This document shows positions 35,076 to 46,923 of a stretch of 64,000 nt of DNA, piece by piece. The notes under the pieces were generated by a model. It did no database searches. It was not told the DNA's origin and was given only the letters and a program-made list of their open reading frames with translations. Both the position numbers and the translations under genes were made by a program. Where the stretch lies: positions 62,001 to 126,000 of the forward strand of contig JASBNA010000065.1 of assembly GCA_038087015.1 (NCBI GenBank), given 5' to 3'. Numbering within the stretch: position 1 is the first letter of the stretch; each line of letters begins with the position of its first letter. The stretch is from Cerrena zonata (lineage: Eukaryota > Basidiomycota > Agaricomycetes > Polyporales > Cerrenaceae).

Positions 35076-37385
35076 GTGAGCAGCACCGCACCTTCTTCAG
35101 AAACGGAGCCCATACGCTGTCTTTTCTTGACGAGAAAGCACTTTCTGTCTGTGCCACTAGAATGCAGATTGACTATAAAGATGCCCTACAACCGGAGATC
35201 CAGAAACAGTTTCAGTTCTCGTCAGAAGCGTCCCTCCCGGCGTTTAATGCACCACTTTTCTCTCTACAAAAGAGAAATCGCGGTACATTTTCCACCATCA
35301 GTGCCCGATTCTAAGCTTGCATCTAGTCTCACATGCTGTAGCCTCTGACGTATCAGAGGTGTATTGGGCTGCCCTTGTATGACTAAACCATCAATGCGCG
35401 CTTTGTCTTCTGGAGAAGGAGGGTCTACATCATTCGGGCGGTCGCCTTTGACTTGTTCTCAATTAAAATTGTTTTTTTGAGCGGTTGAAGATGTGATAGT
35501 CGTAATTTACAAAGCACCTGACCGATCGTATCCCCTTCCCCCGCCAGAACTGGAAGGAGGATAATTTCGTCTGCCTGACCAAGGATACAGGAGTCCTATA
35601 CCGCGCTAGCAAGAGCAAGCTCTTCTCGAGCTATAAGTGCTATTTTGGTCTCGATTGGGATCTTGATCACAGACAATGGACTTCTCAGTAAAGAATATTC
35701 AGGACACCCCAGAGCTGGTAGACACTCGGTGTTCCCCTTGCACACTTTTCTCAATGAAAGAAGCGAGCGGTTTCTATCGAGCACATATTCATGCCTCCCC
35801 CTTGAGTCGACCTTTTGTTCGCGCCACTAGTGGTTTCTCCCGCAATTTACAATTAACCAGACTCCGCCGCTGGCCGCCTCGCAGCCATGTCTCTGTCCTT
35901 TCTTGGATTCATCAGCCGCTGGCGACCCTTCCCAATAGGATTCCTCTAATACTACCAACAGCAGTATACATTGGATGATGGGGAGATTCCAGTACTTCCT
36001 TTGGACTTGGTTTCTCTATGAGGATTATTTGGTAGGTTTGTAAATGGACGCCGGGTTTTCCGTGTTGGTCCACGCCAAGCATTCGACATAGGGAAGTAGC
36101 ATAGCATTTGGTCATTCCTTTCACATTGGTGGAGTATCATTGTACCTAGCGCAGAAGGTAGAAGCAAGATGATTGATGAATCGGTGGAGACACTTTGCCT
36201 ACAAAGCATAGATTCGACCTTTTGAGCAATCTCGTCAGACCGCTGGTTGTGCAGCGACCTGTGGTTACTGAGCTCCCTATACTTGGGCTCGATGGTGTGG
36301 CAGTTCTAGCCTCGGGGTCTGTCCCTCCTTGCATTGCCTCTGCTCTGGCGAGGCGACTCAACCTAATGCCCTGAGAGTCATTGCTCCACAAGCACAAAGC
36401 CGAACACGTAGACGCTGAACGCGAACAGCCAGACGCCGTAAGAATGGGGACGGCCAACCACTTAATCGACGGCTATTCTCAGTGACTGACACATGGGAGG
36501 GAGTGGATCAAGGAGACGTCGACGGCAGTTTACGTAGCGCGAGATTTCAAAAAATACACGGATCCTTCTTTCGAGAGTACATTTGAGTAGTGCTATCGAG
36601 TGCATAAGCATACACCTTTATTCTGATAACGTAAACCGTCTGAAATAAACACACTTAGTTTGCCTCATCCCGGTATACGATAGCATTACTATGGAAATAT
36701 AAGTTAGGTGGAAGCGAGCATATTTACGCTCTACTCTCTAATATCATCTACATTAGTTCTTCCTGCGCTGACGCAATATTCTTGTTCTTCGGCTGTCTTA
36801 TGTAGAAACATATGAGGACCGCATAGAACTAGTATGGCATAACAGCTTAATATGGCTCCTTCCGCACTATACTATCCTTATAAAGAGGTATTAGCCCTAT
36901 CCGACGACTATCTCACTCCCTCATGTCCCAACTAGTACGTGTCAAACTCATCCAAGGTATCTAAAATTCTCTCGATTGTGCGTATAAACGTACTGATATC
37001 TCAAAATAAACTCTCAGTAAAATCAGATATGCTGTACAGATGGAAGTTGCCTACAGCCCTATAGCCTGCTGCTGAGATATAATCGCAGCATCAAGAAAAG
37101 GGTGCATCCAAAAGAGCGGAGTTGTGACGGTCTCACATCTTGTTTACATATTGGGCCATTTTGAGGCGGCTTTCTACCCGATGCGGGTTAATGATCTAGT
37201 GGGGTCCTGTACAGCTCTGAGTTTGAAACCCCGGATACCGATGGTCTAATGAGGTACTGTAAAAATAGCTAGGGATCTAGGTGAAGTGATATCGGTATAG
37301 CACTAAATACCAAAACCATTCATCTTCCCACAGCTCCATTGGCAACACAGGACAGCCGGCGCACGCCACGTAAGCCAAGTACCTA
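35076..37385. other. Decayed coding-like stretch and spacer
   Basis: Plus-strand pieces such as DALQPEIQKQFQFSSEASL (about 35173-35229) and LLSNLVRPLVVQRPVV (about 36218-36265) look coding-derived, but frames are short and broken. No family recognised. A third, diverged AAGCCGAACACGTAGACGC word lies at 36391-36411. From 36480 to 37385 nothing is recognised. Confidence 0.3.
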
Positions 37386-38075
37386 ATGATATGGGAAGTT
37401 TATGATCTTTCTGGTTTAGGAAATGGGAAAATGCTCGCGCATACGTCAAAGACTCCTAGCCTATCATCTGCGACTGCACCAACGTCCATAGCTCTTATTT
37501 TCACAATGACCTCTTATAATGTTGATGCAGCCTCAACAGATCCACGCCCCAGACCTACCATGCGAAGCTTCGTTTATCTCTTGACCCAGATGGCTTCTAC
37601 AAACCAGGGGAAGCATCCCGTACGGAGGGAGGTAGAAGATGATATCCAAGCACCCGAGTTGGAGGAGGAGTTGGACAACGAGCTCAAATCCACAGAGACA
37701 GAACGGGTGAAAAAAGGAAGGCCACCAGAGCAGCAAAAAATGACAGAAAAGGATTTCCCCTCAGACAAAGCGCAACATGAAGAATATGCTCGCCACTCCC
37801 ATACCCATTTATCCAACCCGTTCCCATCGTCTTCCACGCATTCAATCTCCACCTTTGAGGGGAGACCTATTGATGACGGCAATCTTGGACTAGCTATGGA
37901 TAGTATTCTGACATCCATTGCGTTGCGTCATCGGTTCCAACCTGATGTCGCGTATGAATATTGGAGGGCTACAGGCAGCTTGCAGGCTGTAGATGAGGTA
38001 TTGGAAGTGATGATTGATGGGGCATATGATGTGTTGGAAGAGCGTAGGCATGGTAGGAAGCAAGTATCAAAATAG
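37386..38075 (+). CDS. Hypothetical protein, 229 aa or shorter
   Basis: Single open frame from about 37389. Internal ATGs at 37506 and 37560 are alternative starts, and the region from MTSYNVDAAST or MRSFVYLLTQM may be the true N-terminus. The middle is acidic then basic (PELEEELDNELKSTETERVK), suggesting a disordered or coiled region. The C-terminal 70 residues (LAMDSILTSIALRHRFQPDV, YEYWRATGSLQAVDEVLEVM) look like a compact helical domain. No family recognised and no frame damage seen. Confidence 0.45.
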   Translation: MIWEVYDLSGLGNGKMLAHTSKTPSLSSATAPTSIALIFTMTSYNVDAASTDPRPRPTMRSFVYLLTQMASTNQGKHPVRREVEDDIQAPELEEELDNELKSTETERVKKGRPPEQQKMTEKDFPSDKAQHEEYARHSHTHLSNPFPSSSTHSISTFEGRPIDDGNLGLAMDSILTSIALRHRFQPDVAYEYWRATGSLQAVDEVLEVMIDGAYDVLEERRHGRKQVSK

Positions 38076-39075
38076 TTTACATTGAGATGTTTGATCAGAA
38101 GTGTGGGCTTGCATGGAACACGCAGTCATTACCTTTATATTTCTCCGCTTTTAAATATAGTGTAGTTACTCTTTCCGTTAGGTACTTCTATCATCCCTCA
38201 ACTGAAGCGCAGTACTCTTCCCATAAAAGTCATCACATCTTTTATTCGCACCGGACACCATACTCTTTGGCATACCAGGTATACAATGAAATTCCCATTT
38301 TGCCCCCACCTTTCGGAGCTTCTGTTGCTTGACTGCACTGACTACTTCCCCACATTTTCACTGTAACTTTGCTCTCAAACCACTCGAACGTCCCATTAAG
38401 ACCTTTCAGGAATGATATATCTGAGGGTAGTAGGTAAGCATCATCATAGAGCGATAGTTTAATTGGACAACAATTGGATGAGAGTTATAGTACTGCATAT
38501 TCGCCACAAGTATGCCCAGGTATGTTGCTCCTGTTCAATTTGCATGCTATCTTGTATTTAGTCTCCGTCATATAATACCTTGATACTTCATTGCAACTCA
38601 ACGAACCGAGTTAGGCAGAGATTGTTACAAAGCAAAAAGAACTGAAGTAAAAGGAATATGTACTGAGTGGCCGTTGAGGTCTTCGCCCATGTCGACGATG
38701 AAATAGCCACACATAGTTACGAACGTTGTCAGGATTACTCCTATGTGTCATCAAAGATGAGTGATAGCCATCTTCACGCAATAATTAAGATGAGTGCATG
38801 GTTGATCATGACTTCCGGTCGTATCATGGAGTTTGCAATTTGTTGAACTTACGGTCTTACAACTTTGCTAGTGAGTACAAATCCGAAGCGAATTTACTAT
38901 GATATATGCCATCTATGTAACATGTGCGAAGGGACTCAATCTTGCATTGTCATCGCCATCCCTCTATCAAGTCCCGCCTCCTCAAGAAAATCTGTCACCC
39001 TGTTCATATCATCCTGAACTGACTCTTCGAGTTGCCCTTCAACGTCATCTGCAGTCGCCTCCGAGTCATGTTCTT
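38076..39075. other. Spacer, nothing recognised
   Basis: No domain-bearing frame in about 1 kb between the hypothetical gene and the KDZ remnant. Confidence 0.35.
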
Positions 39076-41481
39076 CTATACCTGCAAGAGATACGCCTCT
39101 ACCCAGAGAAGTCGAGAGTCCTTTCGCCGGAAGTTGTAATTTCCGTATAGATCAGAACATGCTAAGTGAACCGCATTGACGCGTTCACGTCTTGACAACA
39201 TACAGTTCACCTTGGCTACCATCAGTGGATCTGTTTTCAATAGGGTATCAAACAGCTCTGTAAACTGATTCTCTTCTGCAACAATACTAGCACGTAGCAA
39301 CGCAACTTTTACATTCAAACGGACCAATTCCGATCGTGCACCTTCAATTTTGAAGAACTTTGAGAGAACCTCTTCATGAGCAGCATATGTGTGTCGTGGC
39401 AGTTCAAATTCGGAGACAAAACCATAGTTGACCACCTCCTTCCATTCAAGTTGAGGGGCAGGTGAGTCCATCTTCATCGCCAAGGCCTTGTAGGCCTTGA
39501 GTGCATTCCGTATTGCCTTGCCCCGGGTCATCAAAGCTTTCCAAATAGACTGTCGAAGTTTGTATCCTGAAATGTACATCCGTCAATCATACCTATACAT
39601 TTCGGCTTTCAGTACTCACCAGTACCGGACATCCCAGCTTTCGACATTTCACAGAGTCGCTGGACGACGAAAGCTTGCACACGATCCAATGCCAGGTGGA
39701 ACTCTCGCTTCCGGAGGTATCGCAATGTTTCTTGATACTTTGGCTTCGCCTCCAAATCATTGACTTTGTGCATGGAAATCGTGAGGTTATTGAGAGCATT
39801 ACGTCGAGCGGCTTCGAGACGTGAAGCCTCACGTACATTGGCTCGGTAATCCACCATCGTTGTTGTCGTGCGGAATGTCTCTCGGACATCATTCATCTTA
39901 TCACTAGGTGTAAGTCAGTAGATAATCTATTACACAGAGAAAGCCATACTCCGCTTTTTCTGCTGCAATCAGCGCCTGCATGCATTCCAGAACACGTTCA
40001 TCCAGCTCATCTTTCAAATTACGTAGAAATTTAGCTTCTGCTTTGATCCATCCCTCCACATCAGTATCGTTGACTTCAAGCTCATCTTTCAGTCTGACAT
40101 CCACAGAATATTCGCAAATGGTCTGGATGTACTGTCGGTAATTATTGAAGAGAAACCTGCCTTCGATACAGACAGATATTGGTTGGGATACTCACAGAAG
40201 AAAGATAATTGTACATACTAAGCTCGGAATATTTGTCTTCATACCACTGTGTGAATTGCAGGTAAAAGGCCTGTGTTGAGTGGAATTAAGAGGCGTAGCA
40301 TGTTCCCCGCGCCACACCGTTAGTTGATGAGAAGACGCGTTCCATTCCCCCCGAGTCCTCGATACCGTGGCCATCAAGATATAGGGGGTGATGTGCGAGT
40401 TGGCACAGGTGATTATAGGCATAGCCGTGGAATGCACAAATAACAAATTCGATGGCACCTCTATGGGAAATAGGTCCTACAAGCCCGCTATTTCTCACCG
40501 TTTCATCAAGACTACAACCAATGTCATAACCATGTCCAATTTCACGACTGTGGACGCGACAGATGTGGAAAATGATCGCCAATGTATATTTAGCACTGAG
40601 TAGTAGACGTAGAAACATTAGTCTTTTCTGCTAAACCACATCGAGTCAAAGCACTTACAGTTCTCCACTCCGGACCACCTGGATGAAGCCATGGTCGCAA
40701 GCACTTACAAATAGACCTGTGGCTTCAGAGATATCTAATGCACGTTCCTCGCGCTCAGCTGCGCTAGCTTTCCATGTCTCCGCACATGATGTCGTGTTCT
40801 CTTCACCATCGGCAGCATCACCAGGTGGATAGTCCGAGACCCAAGGTATATCTGGTTCACCAGAGGTGTCCTAGAAGTAGTTAAGCAGGCAAATGTAGGA
40901 CATCGAGATCCTTCACATACCTCATCGTCAGATCCCTCTACTGGTATAGTGGTTTCAGGGGGAGGAACCCTTCATCTTTGAAGCGATCTACTTGCTCTCA
41001 CGATAGAAAGTATGAGCGCTTGAGGACACGTTCATCGGCGGAAGCCGCACTAGCAACTAGCTTCACCGAGTTGTTACCACCCATCGCGAGGAGCCTGGTT
41101 TGATGAAGGACCAGTTCCCCATCAACCTGTCCGGATCAGAGTTGGGGATGGGCGGGCGAATAGAAGGTTTATTGTACCTTATGGTTGCAGCAAGGGCAAC
41201 TATCTTGCATTCGCCAATTGGGTCTGGCTCGGCCCAGAATGCTGTCAACGCGGGCTCTGACAGCACATAGAATCCACAGATATGCGTCAAATTCATCTGA
41301 CATTTGATCGCGGAGCCGCAATGCATACGAAACCTAACAGAGTATTTTGAGCGATATGAGGAAAACAGTGAGGGGAGTACCTACGCCATGGACATCGCAT
41401 AGTGCGCGTACCATAGCCTGAACACCAAGCTGTGGATGTCGCAGAAGTAGATGGTAGTCTTATGGGTAATATAGTGTCCAA
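39076..41481 (-). pseudogene. KDZ (Kyakuja-Dileera-Zisupton) transposase, 5'-truncated
   Basis: Minus-strand exons separated by short introns read in KDZ order: YHLLLRHPQLGVQAMVRALC (about 41480-41400), ILGRARPNWRMQDSCPCCNH, the LLAMGGNNSVKLVASAA block (about 41090), ALDISEATGLFVSACDHGFI, GHGYDIGCSLDETVRNSGLV, FVICAFHGYAYNHLCQLAHH, YLDGHGIEDSGGMERVFSST. A coiled C-terminal region follows (SIWKALMTRGKAIRNALKAY, RRERVNAVHLACSDLYG). Relatives read MDGNNS where this copy has MGGNNS, and DETG where it has SEATG, so catalytic acids appear lost. An in-frame TGA lies near 41010. The 5' end stops at a MITE terminus at about 41465, so the Cys-rich N-terminal domain is missing. Confidence 0.75.
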
Positions 41482-41700
41482 TAATTATGGACTTGCGCGG
41501 CACAAATTTGCTTGTCCTGCGGCAAATGAGCTCGCCATTCCGCTCATTCCGCGGCACGTTGTTGAGAGCATCAAAAATGTGACGGTAAGTTCAAGTTGAG
41601 GTAGATCATATTTGCGGTAAGTCAACTCCAGATTTCCGCTGTCAGCGAGTCTCAGAAAATAACTAAATACTTGGCTAAACTTTCAGTCCTAAAATTCACT
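41463..41700. mobile_element. MITE family A, one terminus
   Basis: Starts GTAATATAGTGTCCAATAAT at 41465, matching the left end at 219 onward, followed by the same GCGG-rich subterminal words (GCGGCACA, GCGGCAAAT, CCGCGGCAC). No matching right end was found before the next element at 41753, so this copy is probably truncated. Confidence 0.6.
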
Positions 41701-41752
41701 ATGTCGAAGTCTAGGATCCTCACATCTCTAAGCATATTGTACAGTTTTCTTA

Positions 41753-42028
41753 CACGGCGGAGATTGATTCCTGCAGCGCCCGGATGCAAGAAAATAACAT
41801 CAAAATAACATTTCATCTGTTATTTTAGATGTTTGAGCTCATCACATTCAAAAGCTAGTACATGCTTTATGCATGTTTTTTCTATGTTTTCTCCATGTTG
41901 GTTTGTTATCGCATGTTTGCCACATGGTTTTACAGTGTTCAAAGAGCAAACATCGAGAAAACATTTGGTATGTTATCACAATGTTATTTTCCTGCATCCA
42001 CCCGCTGCAAGAAATGATCCCCGCTGTG
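41753..42028. mobile_element. CACAG-type MITE, family G, copy 1
   Basis: Terminal inverted repeats of about 45 bp (CACGGCGGAGATTGATTCCT at the left; the complement of CACAGCGGGGATCATTTCTT at the right). TTA flanks both ends (41750-41752 and 42029-42031), a 3-bp target duplication. The interior is AT-rich with repeated ACATGTTTT-like words. Length 276 bp; sister copies at 44359-44634 and 62370-62644. Confidence 0.85.
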
Positions 42029-43024
42029 TTATTGATATATTTTATGAAGGCCCCGGGATGGCTTCTTGATTAGAATTGAGTCTTGTAGAAAGGGGAAATA
42101 GTATGCGATACTATGACGCTCTCAAGTCACCTCTGATACGGATGGACTCGCGATAATGAGGGTTAATATGTACTTCGAAGCTGTCAGACTTGTATTAGTA
42201 AAGTCCTATTGCTCCCTTGTGTGCAACATTAACCATGTATTTAGCTGTGAATTCGAGTCTAAGACATAGACTCTCTGTGTGACATGCTGAGATCACCACA
42301 ACTGGACACGTAAAAAAGATGTTTTATATCTAATAGATTGATTGAATAATTAATCAAAGTTGAAAGTACAAGTATCGCGTCGTAAGTTATTACTACGACG
42401 CGATGTCCCAGTGGTCACGCGCGCGACGCGACGCGCGTAAGAGAGAGGCATCAAACAACAAAGTCTATCGATGGTCCTAAAGATGGACCATGGGCGGTGA
42501 GGAAGGGTGAGGACGACGCGAAGGAAGCGGATAGATACCAACAACTTGCTATATGAGGAAGAGCTGGTTATAGAGTAAGCCACAAAGTGCCGAATCGAGG
42601 AGGCGGGGAGACAGAGGAGGGGACCACGTGTGTAGAAACGGTGGTCCAAAGGATGGTCCGTATTTTAGGGGAGTTTGAGGCAAAGTAGCGTAAAATTCAC
42701 TGCAAGACTTGATAGCTAATGAGCGTGTGATCGGGTGCCATATGGGTGATAGCCCTAGCTAAACCGAAAAAGAAACTAACCAGAGATGGTCGTCAGCGAT
42801 TATCCATAATAATAATAATGACGGAAGCTCCGAAACGAAAGAAGAACTAGACACACGGAAGAGGGGAACTTCATGCATTCAAATGCCGAAATCACAAACC
42901 GATGACACTCGACAATAAACAACAGATTGACACTCGATAGCACAATGACAAACCCAGAAAGAAATCCTTTCACCCAGAGACAGAGACAGTATTGAACACA
43001 TGGCCTGGGACACTAAATGACAAA
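42029..43024. other. Spacer with a CG-rich palindromic patch
   Basis: GCGCGCGACGCGACGCGCG at about 42419-42437, an AATAATAAT run near 42810, otherwise nothing recognised. Confidence 0.35.
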
Positions 43025-43510
43025 CACTGGGTATTAGCTGGGATTTTATGATGTTAAAAAATGAGGTAAGACTTTAATAAGATTTAGCTAGATACTTCAA
43101 TTTTTGACTATAAAAAAGTTTTTAAAATTTTTAATTGTTATAACATCTTTTGCACATGGAAATTGAGTAAAAATTCTGAATTCTATGTTATATAAAATCC
43201 TCTGATACTTCACCTATTAGTCTATTAGCCTACCAGTTAACTTCCTAATTGACTTAGTAACTCATCTATACTCTAATATAACTCAGAGTTTTCCTGGCAA
43301 GTAAGCTAATAGGCTAATAGTAGAAGTATCAGAGAGTTTTACATAACATAAAGTTCAACATCTTTACTCAATTTTCATATATAAAAGATGTTATAACAAT
43401 TTTGAATTTTGGAAACCTTTTTACAGTCAAAAAATTGAGATGTCTAGCTGAATCTTATTAAAATCTTACCCCACTCTTTAACATCATAAAATCCCAGCTA
43501 ATACCTAGTG
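43025..43510. mobile_element. Foldback element with about 200-bp arms
   Basis: The two halves are inverted copies nearly throughout. CACTGGGTATTAGCTGGGAT at 43025 pairs with the complement ending CCTAGTG at 43510, leaving only a short centre at about 43230-43300. Ends of CACTR type suggest affinity to CACTA-type elements, but no 3-bp target duplication is visible. Very AT-rich interior, no coding potential. Confidence 0.8.
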
Positions 43511-44358
43511 GAACAGAATCTCCCGAATGATTGGATACGGGAACATGAGGTTTTACTGGGTAGGGGTCCCCACTAAGCAGTTGGTCGAAGCCAGCTACGG
43601 GGAGTCTAGACTGGTCTGTTTCCCCACTCTGTCCACCCCAAAGCGGGCGTGCGTAAACGTACTATCAATCCAGGGGAGTTTGAATGCCCTCGACTTATGC
43701 ACTTCGGGTCCTCCGAGAAATTCACTGTTTCAGACGGCTTCTTCACCAGTAGATACAATTTTTATTTAGCTATAATACATGCCAGTTTCAGAAAAAAAGG
43801 AGTAAGCATGAATGCCTCGGCATGGCTCTAATGTCAAGAGTTTGAACGCGAAGTCACAGATCAGTCACAAGCGCGTCACTGCGGCATACTACGGCACACC
43901 CATAGATCTTGATAGGAGATAGAAGAGGGTGGAGTTTCTTTTTCTATACATGTGCTACTCCTTGATCAATAGATGTAACTGTATATTTGGACCTTGAGAC
44001 TCATTACTCGACTTATCGGAGAGTTTGAAGAAGATCCGTTCGAGACATCACTAGCGATTCATACAGATATCTCCAAAACGGTGTTGCAATTTCAACCTTT
44101 CCGTCTCTGGCAAGCTTGACTCAACGTCTTTTTCAGACTTTGGTAAAACACATGAAGTATCATATATTTATAACATACTATAATTATATATGTTATTGAC
44201 AGCCGGAAGGGTGTATCTCCTTTGGTTACACATGTAGTAGGTGCTGAAGCCGAGCATTTAGACGCCATGGTGGGGACGTCGAAAACGCAGAACGTCGAAT
44301 TGGCGGGGAGGCTAATGTCCCGGACCATTGATCCATTGCCTCTATTTTCTCCCTATAG
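43511..44358. other. Spacer with a second AAGCCGAGCATTTAGACGC word
   Basis: The word lies at about 44246-44264. No gene supported; small frames lack domains. Confidence 0.35.
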
Positions 44359-44634
44359 CACAGCAGGGGTTGATTCTTGCAGCGCCCGGATGCAAGAAAA
44401 TAACATCAAATTAACACTTAATATGTTATCTAACATGTTTGGCCTTCTAACATTAGAACAAGATTACATGCATTAGACATGTTTTTGCCATGTTTTCTTC
44501 ATTCTGGTTATTTTACGCATGTTTACCACATGTTTTCTCAATGTTCGACCAACAAACATTGTGAAAACATTTAATCTGTTATCACAATGTCATTCTCTTG
44601 CATCCAGGCGATGCAAGAATTGATCCCCGCTGAG
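44359..44634. mobile_element. CACAG-type MITE, family G, copy 2
   Basis: CACAGCAGGGGTTGATTCTT at the left and the complement of the family end at the right (...ATCCCCGCTGAG). 276 bp with the same interior order as copy 1. The TAG at the left flank is only imperfectly repeated at the right (CTAG). Confidence 0.8.
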
Positions 44635-45281
44635 CTAGTCAATCATATTAATGAGTGGTTAATCCAGTTCAGGTATGCCATGTGGTATCACTTGTTACGG
44701 TCATTTATGCCGCGAAATACTTACTGTGCTTATTGACGCTTATGACCTCACTCGATATATTTACAAGTTTAAAGAGTCTGTGGATGTTCTCGGGGGCAGG
44801 GAATGATTACTATGTCACCCCTACCTTTATTCATGCATAGAATTATGAGAAGAGCACTTTTATCGAGCTGAATACCACTTCTACAATGGCTAGTTGAGTA
44901 ATATATATATATATATATTCATAATCGCCATATATGGTACTTATCTTCATATTTTACTATTCTACCTTCTCGGTATCATTGAGCTGTAGTTGATACTACA
45001 ATACCGTGCAAAATGTCAAACTTATTTCCACTAATAGTCCTTCAAGGCTTCGTTGTGTCGAAACACCATGGTCTCCACCTACAGGAACTCGAAGGCCATG
45101 CAAGTCAGCAATGACTCACCGCACTTCAGTCGATCTACCACAACATCGGACTGAAGTGCTGTACACTGGCATATTCCTTTGGATTCTTTACCTTACATGT
45201 ATTGACATCTACTGTAGTATCTTATTCTATTAGATCGATCCTCTGCGTTCACACCAACATGCATCCTTGGTACTCTCATTT
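44635..45281. other. Spacer with a (TA)n run
   Basis: A (TA)n tract at about 44900-44918; no gene recognised. Confidence 0.4.
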
Positions 45282-45591
45282 TTTGCTTTCCAGCCGATTG
45301 CAGAATCCTAGCTCGCCCCGCTAGAAATTACGCTTATATAATGTGACCTTTGCCTAAGGGCCTTTGAGCAAGAACCAGGAGTACAAACTCCCCTTCTGTC
45401 ATACCTTGAGGAGCAGATAAATGTTTGGTTACTCGTAGGGTTGAACCAGTTTATTCCAGTGGTCTAGTATCGAGGCGTTCATAAGAACAACACAAAATCC
45501 GCGGGTGTCCTAAAGCGGTAATTGGGCACCATAGCTCCAATCCGCTTATTTTGGGGGCGAGCTGGGAAAATGCAATCGGCTGGAAAGCAAA
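45282..45591. mobile_element. MITE, family F, copy 2
   Basis: Termini TTTGCTTTCCAGCCGATTGC and the exact complement at the right. The interior aligns along its length with 17470-17777 (AAGAACCAGGAGTA, CAACACAAAATNCG and GGGTGTCCTAAAG words in the same order). About 310 bp, non-coding. Confidence 0.85.
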
Positions 45592-45873
45592 GAAGAATAA
45601 GAGTACCACGGATGCATGTTGGCAATTAGGTGGCCACAATATAAAAGTGTCAGATACTGTAAAGGTCCTAATTATGTGCAAGAGAAGAAAAATTGGCGGG
45701 CTTTAGAGAAAGTAGACAAATTAGTATTTGAAAGTGGGCTAAGGAAATGAGCAATTGCTAATTGGTCCGACCATTGACTTCTGACAACGACGGATACCTC
45801 CATAGTAGTAGTCAGTACCGTATAGGGCTAAAGGAGATAGAGGATTAACTGGTCTCACAAGTCCATTCTCGCA

Positions 45874-46239
45874 TCAGACGTAATTCTGGCTTATATGCAT
45901 TTTCTTCGTCAACCATCTATCGTGTTTGGTTAGAATGTGCTCTACATTGATTAAATATAATAGAGAAATTGGAGCAATAGGAGCCGTTATAATTACTGGA
46001 TTCTCTTGAAACAGAAACGCACACTTATACCTAGGAGCACCATACTTTATGTAGAGGGCTGGATGATTATTAAAAGTTGAAGATAGAATAGCCCCGCTCT
46101 CTTGAAGGTAAGAGCAGCAGTTGTCAGAAAAATAAGCTCTACTCATTTCCACTGGAGACAACGGTGTGAAGCTCGTTAGCATCGTCTCTTCTATTTGAGT
46201 AGCAATGTCACTTGGCACGATTAAGTCCCTTCCAAACAT
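45874..46239 (-). CDS. Small hypothetical protein, 121 aa
   Basis: ATG-initiated frame (MFGRDLIVPSDIATQIEETM) with mixed hydrophobic composition (PVIITAPIAPISLLYLINV near the C-terminus) and no known domain. No neighbours suggest a function. It may be chance or an exon of a lost gene. Confidence 0.3.
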   Translation of the reverse strand: MFGRDLIVPSDIATQIEETMLTSFTPLSPVEMSRAYFSDNCCSYLQESGAILSSTFNNHPALYIKYGAPRYKCAFLFQENPVIITAPIAPISLLYLINVEHILTKHDRWLTKKMHISQNYV

Positions 46240-46923
46240 ATGAGCTTGACAAGAGGTTTGAAAGATGAGAAAACCCGCCTCTCTTCAGAACAGTGCATAT
46301 ATGTATAATGCCACGTTTACCTATCCTGCTATATCATCAGTGACTCCTTTGTAATCATCACAGGTTACACTCGCCTATCAGTTTTGACGTCATCGCAGCA
46401 GCAGCCTGCCATTCTCCCCTCCTAAACAGAGTACTTATAATATGGTTCTACATGGGGCTGTCTTGATTAATTGTAACGGAGATGTTGAATAATAGTGATC
46501 ACTCTCCACAACATCTCACCTTGTACTCTCCCCCCTTTCACTGCCCGAAGCACATACATACTTTCCGACCATTATTGGAACATACACCATACGCCAAATA
46601 GGATCTTCCGCATGATTGTATTTAGGGGTCTGATGTTTTGGCCGATAGCTCATACAAACTACACACGCACACGAAATAGCAGGATAAAATGATCATTCGG
46701 ACGGACTAAGCCGAAAGCTAGGATTTTAAGATGCAGCCCCTTCGAGCATAAGAGGGGTCCTTGTTGCCCACACGGCAAAAGATCCCGGACAGAGATCCTA
46801 TAGTGAGGAGTACCGAAGAATATATTTCGCGAAATCACAGGAAACTGTTGGTTTTACGAGTAGTTACAGAACTCTCGACACATCTCTCTACATGCTGAGT
46901 CGGGCTTGTGGGCTGTAACTGAC
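46240..46923. other. Spacer, nothing recognised
   Basis: No conserved frame. GGGCTGTAACTGACTCAC at about 46911-46928 resembles 14578-14596 and may be part of the same dispersed family as repeat E. Confidence 0.3.
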
